Of a stretch of DNA of 64,000 nucleotides, positions 62,580 through 64,000 are shown piece by piece (the first letter of the stretch is position 1; every line of letters begins with the position of its first letter). A program made the position numbers and the translations under genes. The stretch is from Cricetomys ansorgei (Eukaryota > Chordata > Mammalia > Rodentia > Nesomyidae): NCBI GenBank assembly GCA_026225945.1, contig JAMJFZ010003746.1:2649001-2713000 (forward strand). The letters are read 5' to 3'. A model generated the notes under the pieces. That model ran no database searches and had not been told where the DNA came from. It saw nothing but the letters and a program-made list of their open reading frames with translations.

Positions 62580-64000
62580 GCAAATGCCATGGTTTTATTT
62601 GTCTCTACTGATAAATAATATTCCATTTTGTGTATGTGCAACATCTTCTTTATCCATCTATTGATGGATAGCTAGGTTGTTTTCATATTTGTGATCTTTC
62701 ATAATTCCATGTGAGTTCTTGGATTGTTTTTTCTAGATCTGTAAAATATGACTTCAGAATTTTGATAGTTTTTGTATTAAACGTATAGATTAATTTTGGT
62801 ATTGTAGCCATTTTAACAATATTAATTCAGGAGCATGGAAGATTATCCTATCATCTAGCATCTTTTTTTATTTCCTTTTTCAATGTCTTAATGTTTTCGT
62901 AATAGAAGTCTTTCACTTTTTTAGTTAAGTTTATTCTTAGATACTTAATTTTTGGAGCTATTATTAATGAAATAGTCTTCCTAATTTTTCTCTGAGAATT
63001 TATTGTTGGTATATATAAAGGCTACTTTTTAAAATATTGATTTTTGTATCCTGCAACTTTGATGTAAATGTTTATTAGATCAAGAGTTTTCTAGTAGATT
63101 CAATAATCTGTTAAGTATAAAAAGCATGTTGTCTATAAGCAGAGACAGTTTGACTTCTTTCTCTTCTATTTCTTTCTCTCTTGTGCCTTTCTCTTGTCTA
63201 CTTACTATAGATAAGACTTGAAGTGCTATATTGCATAAGAAGGGAGAGTGAGCATTCTTGTTTTACTCCTGATTTTAGAGGAAATGCTCCCAGTTTGTCC
63301 ACATTTAATATAATGTTGGCATAGGTTTGTTTTTAATCACCATTATTATTTGGAAGTGTGTTCCACCTAATAGACATCTGTCCAATGTCTACAGGACTTT
63401 TATCATGATGGCATTTTGAGCTTTGCCAAATGCCTTTGTGGCATCAATTGAAATTCTGTGGTTTCTGTCCTTAATTTTGTTTATATTGTGTATTACATTT
63501 ATTGGTCTACAGGTGTTGTACCCACTTTGCATCTCTGGGATGAGGCTCACTTGGTCATGATGTATGATCTCCTTAATGTTCTTGAATTTGGTTTACCAGT
63601 ATTTTGTTAAGAATTTTTTTAGCTGGGTGTGATGGGGCACGCCTTTAATCCTATCACTTGGGAGGTAAAGGCACAAGGATCTCTGTGTGTTCGAGGCCAG
63701 CCTGGTCGACATAGAGCATTCCGGGACAGACAGGACTACATTAAGAGAGCCTATCTCAAAAAAACAAAATCCAAACCAAAACAGGAATTCTTGCATCTAT
63801 GTTCATCAGAAAAATTAGTCTGCGGTTATCTTTCCTTCTTCCTTTTTGCCATTTCCTGAGTTCCTGCTTTGGGGAGTGTACGTTATCAAAGTGTTCCCTA
63901 ATCGTGCTCTGGGTTTTCCTGACGTCTGTTGTAACAACTTTTCTAATTTTGATCTGGATCTTCTTCCTCTTTCCTTTTGTCATGCTGGCTAATGGTTTGT
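62580..64000 (-). mobile_element. LINE-1 fragments, antisense, internally deleted, open at window end
   Basis: 62590-62695 is the reverse of a LINE-1 3' end ('atattccattttgtgtatgt', 'tatccatctattgatggata'). From about 62700 the sequence jumps to the reverse of the ORF2 reverse transcriptase region ('gatacttaatttttggagct', 'ttgtatcctgcaactttgat', 'gtggcatcaattgaaattct'). Intervening ORF2 sequence is missing. A B1 sits within it at 63618-63780. Frames are broken; it is not active. Confidence 0.75.
63618..63780 (+). repeat. B1 SINE inserted in LINE-1
   Basis: 'agctgggtgtgatggggcac', 'gcctttaatcctatcacttg', 'cgaggccagcctggtcgaca', then a tail of AAAACAAAATCC units. LINE-1 order resumes directly after it. 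Confidence 0.9.

Larger units (their letters stand above)
58776..64000 (+). other. Cacna2d4 intron 6, open at window end
   Basis: Filled almost entirely by repeats: B3, B4-like, a CA array, a GGAAG array, B3, B1, LINE-1 pieces, B3 and LINE-1 with a nested B1. The stretch 61625-62080 is not assigned to any repeat I recognise. No exon 7 is seen. Confidence 0.75.

Noticed and set aside
59116..64000. Search for Cacna2d4 exon 7 (start of the VWA domain) or for the nested gene LRTM2
   Set aside because: No matching segment is seen. In human, LRTM2 lies within a later part of CACNA2D4, so both are expected beyond the window.
1..64000. CRISPR arrays, operons, phage or bacterial defence genes
   Set aside because: The repeats are eukaryotic SINE, LINE and microsatellite types, and the genes have GT-AG introns. 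Nothing prokaryotic is present.

Overview
The window is nuclear DNA from a rodent, most likely a muroid or cricetid. Rodent short interspersed repeats (B1, the B2/B3 superfamily, B4 and ID) are scattered through it in both orientations. There are also LINE-1 fragments, a hAT-type relic and long (CA)n tracts. All genes recognised are split by GT-AG introns. The predicted Dcp1b N-terminus differs at several positions from the human and laboratory-mouse proteins as I remember them, so the species is probably not laboratory mouse. I cannot name the species.

Two vertebrate genes are supported, both on the + strand. Dcp1b (decapping coactivator DCP1B) covers 1986-36640 in nine exons, from a CpG-rich promoter with its start codon to a TAA stop. 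Cacna2d4 (the alpha2delta-4 auxiliary calcium channel subunit) begins at 51022. Its first six coding exons, to 58775, are present and the rest lies beyond the window. The pair and its shared orientation match the DCP1B-CACNA2D4 neighbourhood of human 12p13.33. The two genes encode unrelated functions: cytoplasmic mRNA decapping, and calcium channel trafficking in photoreceptor synapses.

Layout: 1-1985, upstream flank and Dcp1b promoter. 1986-36640, Dcp1b, mostly intron filled with SINEs and two LINE-1 regions. 36641-51021, a 14 kb intergenic stretch with SINEs, a hAT/URR1-like relic, an ancient repeat relic, an unexplained 283-codon ATG frame and a perfect hairpin beside a 22-C run. 51022-58775, Cacna2d4 exons 1-6. 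58776-64000, intron 6, holding a roughly 650 bp CA array, a 250 bp GGAAG polypurine array and a patchwork of minus-strand LINE-1.

Two frame problems stand out in Dcp1b. Exon 3 has one A too many in a short A run, which as written ends the protein after about 88 residues. The 5' part of exon 8 is out of frame unless a downstream acceptor at 34200 is used. The first may be a base-calling error or a real lesion; the second may be a real exon-boundary shift. Using the 34200 acceptor and ignoring the extra A, the nine exons sum to exactly 580 codons including stop. I see no CRISPR array, prokaryotic operon, mobile defence system or evidence of a novel biological system; the interest here is in splice and frame changes, repeat structure and DNA secondary structure.
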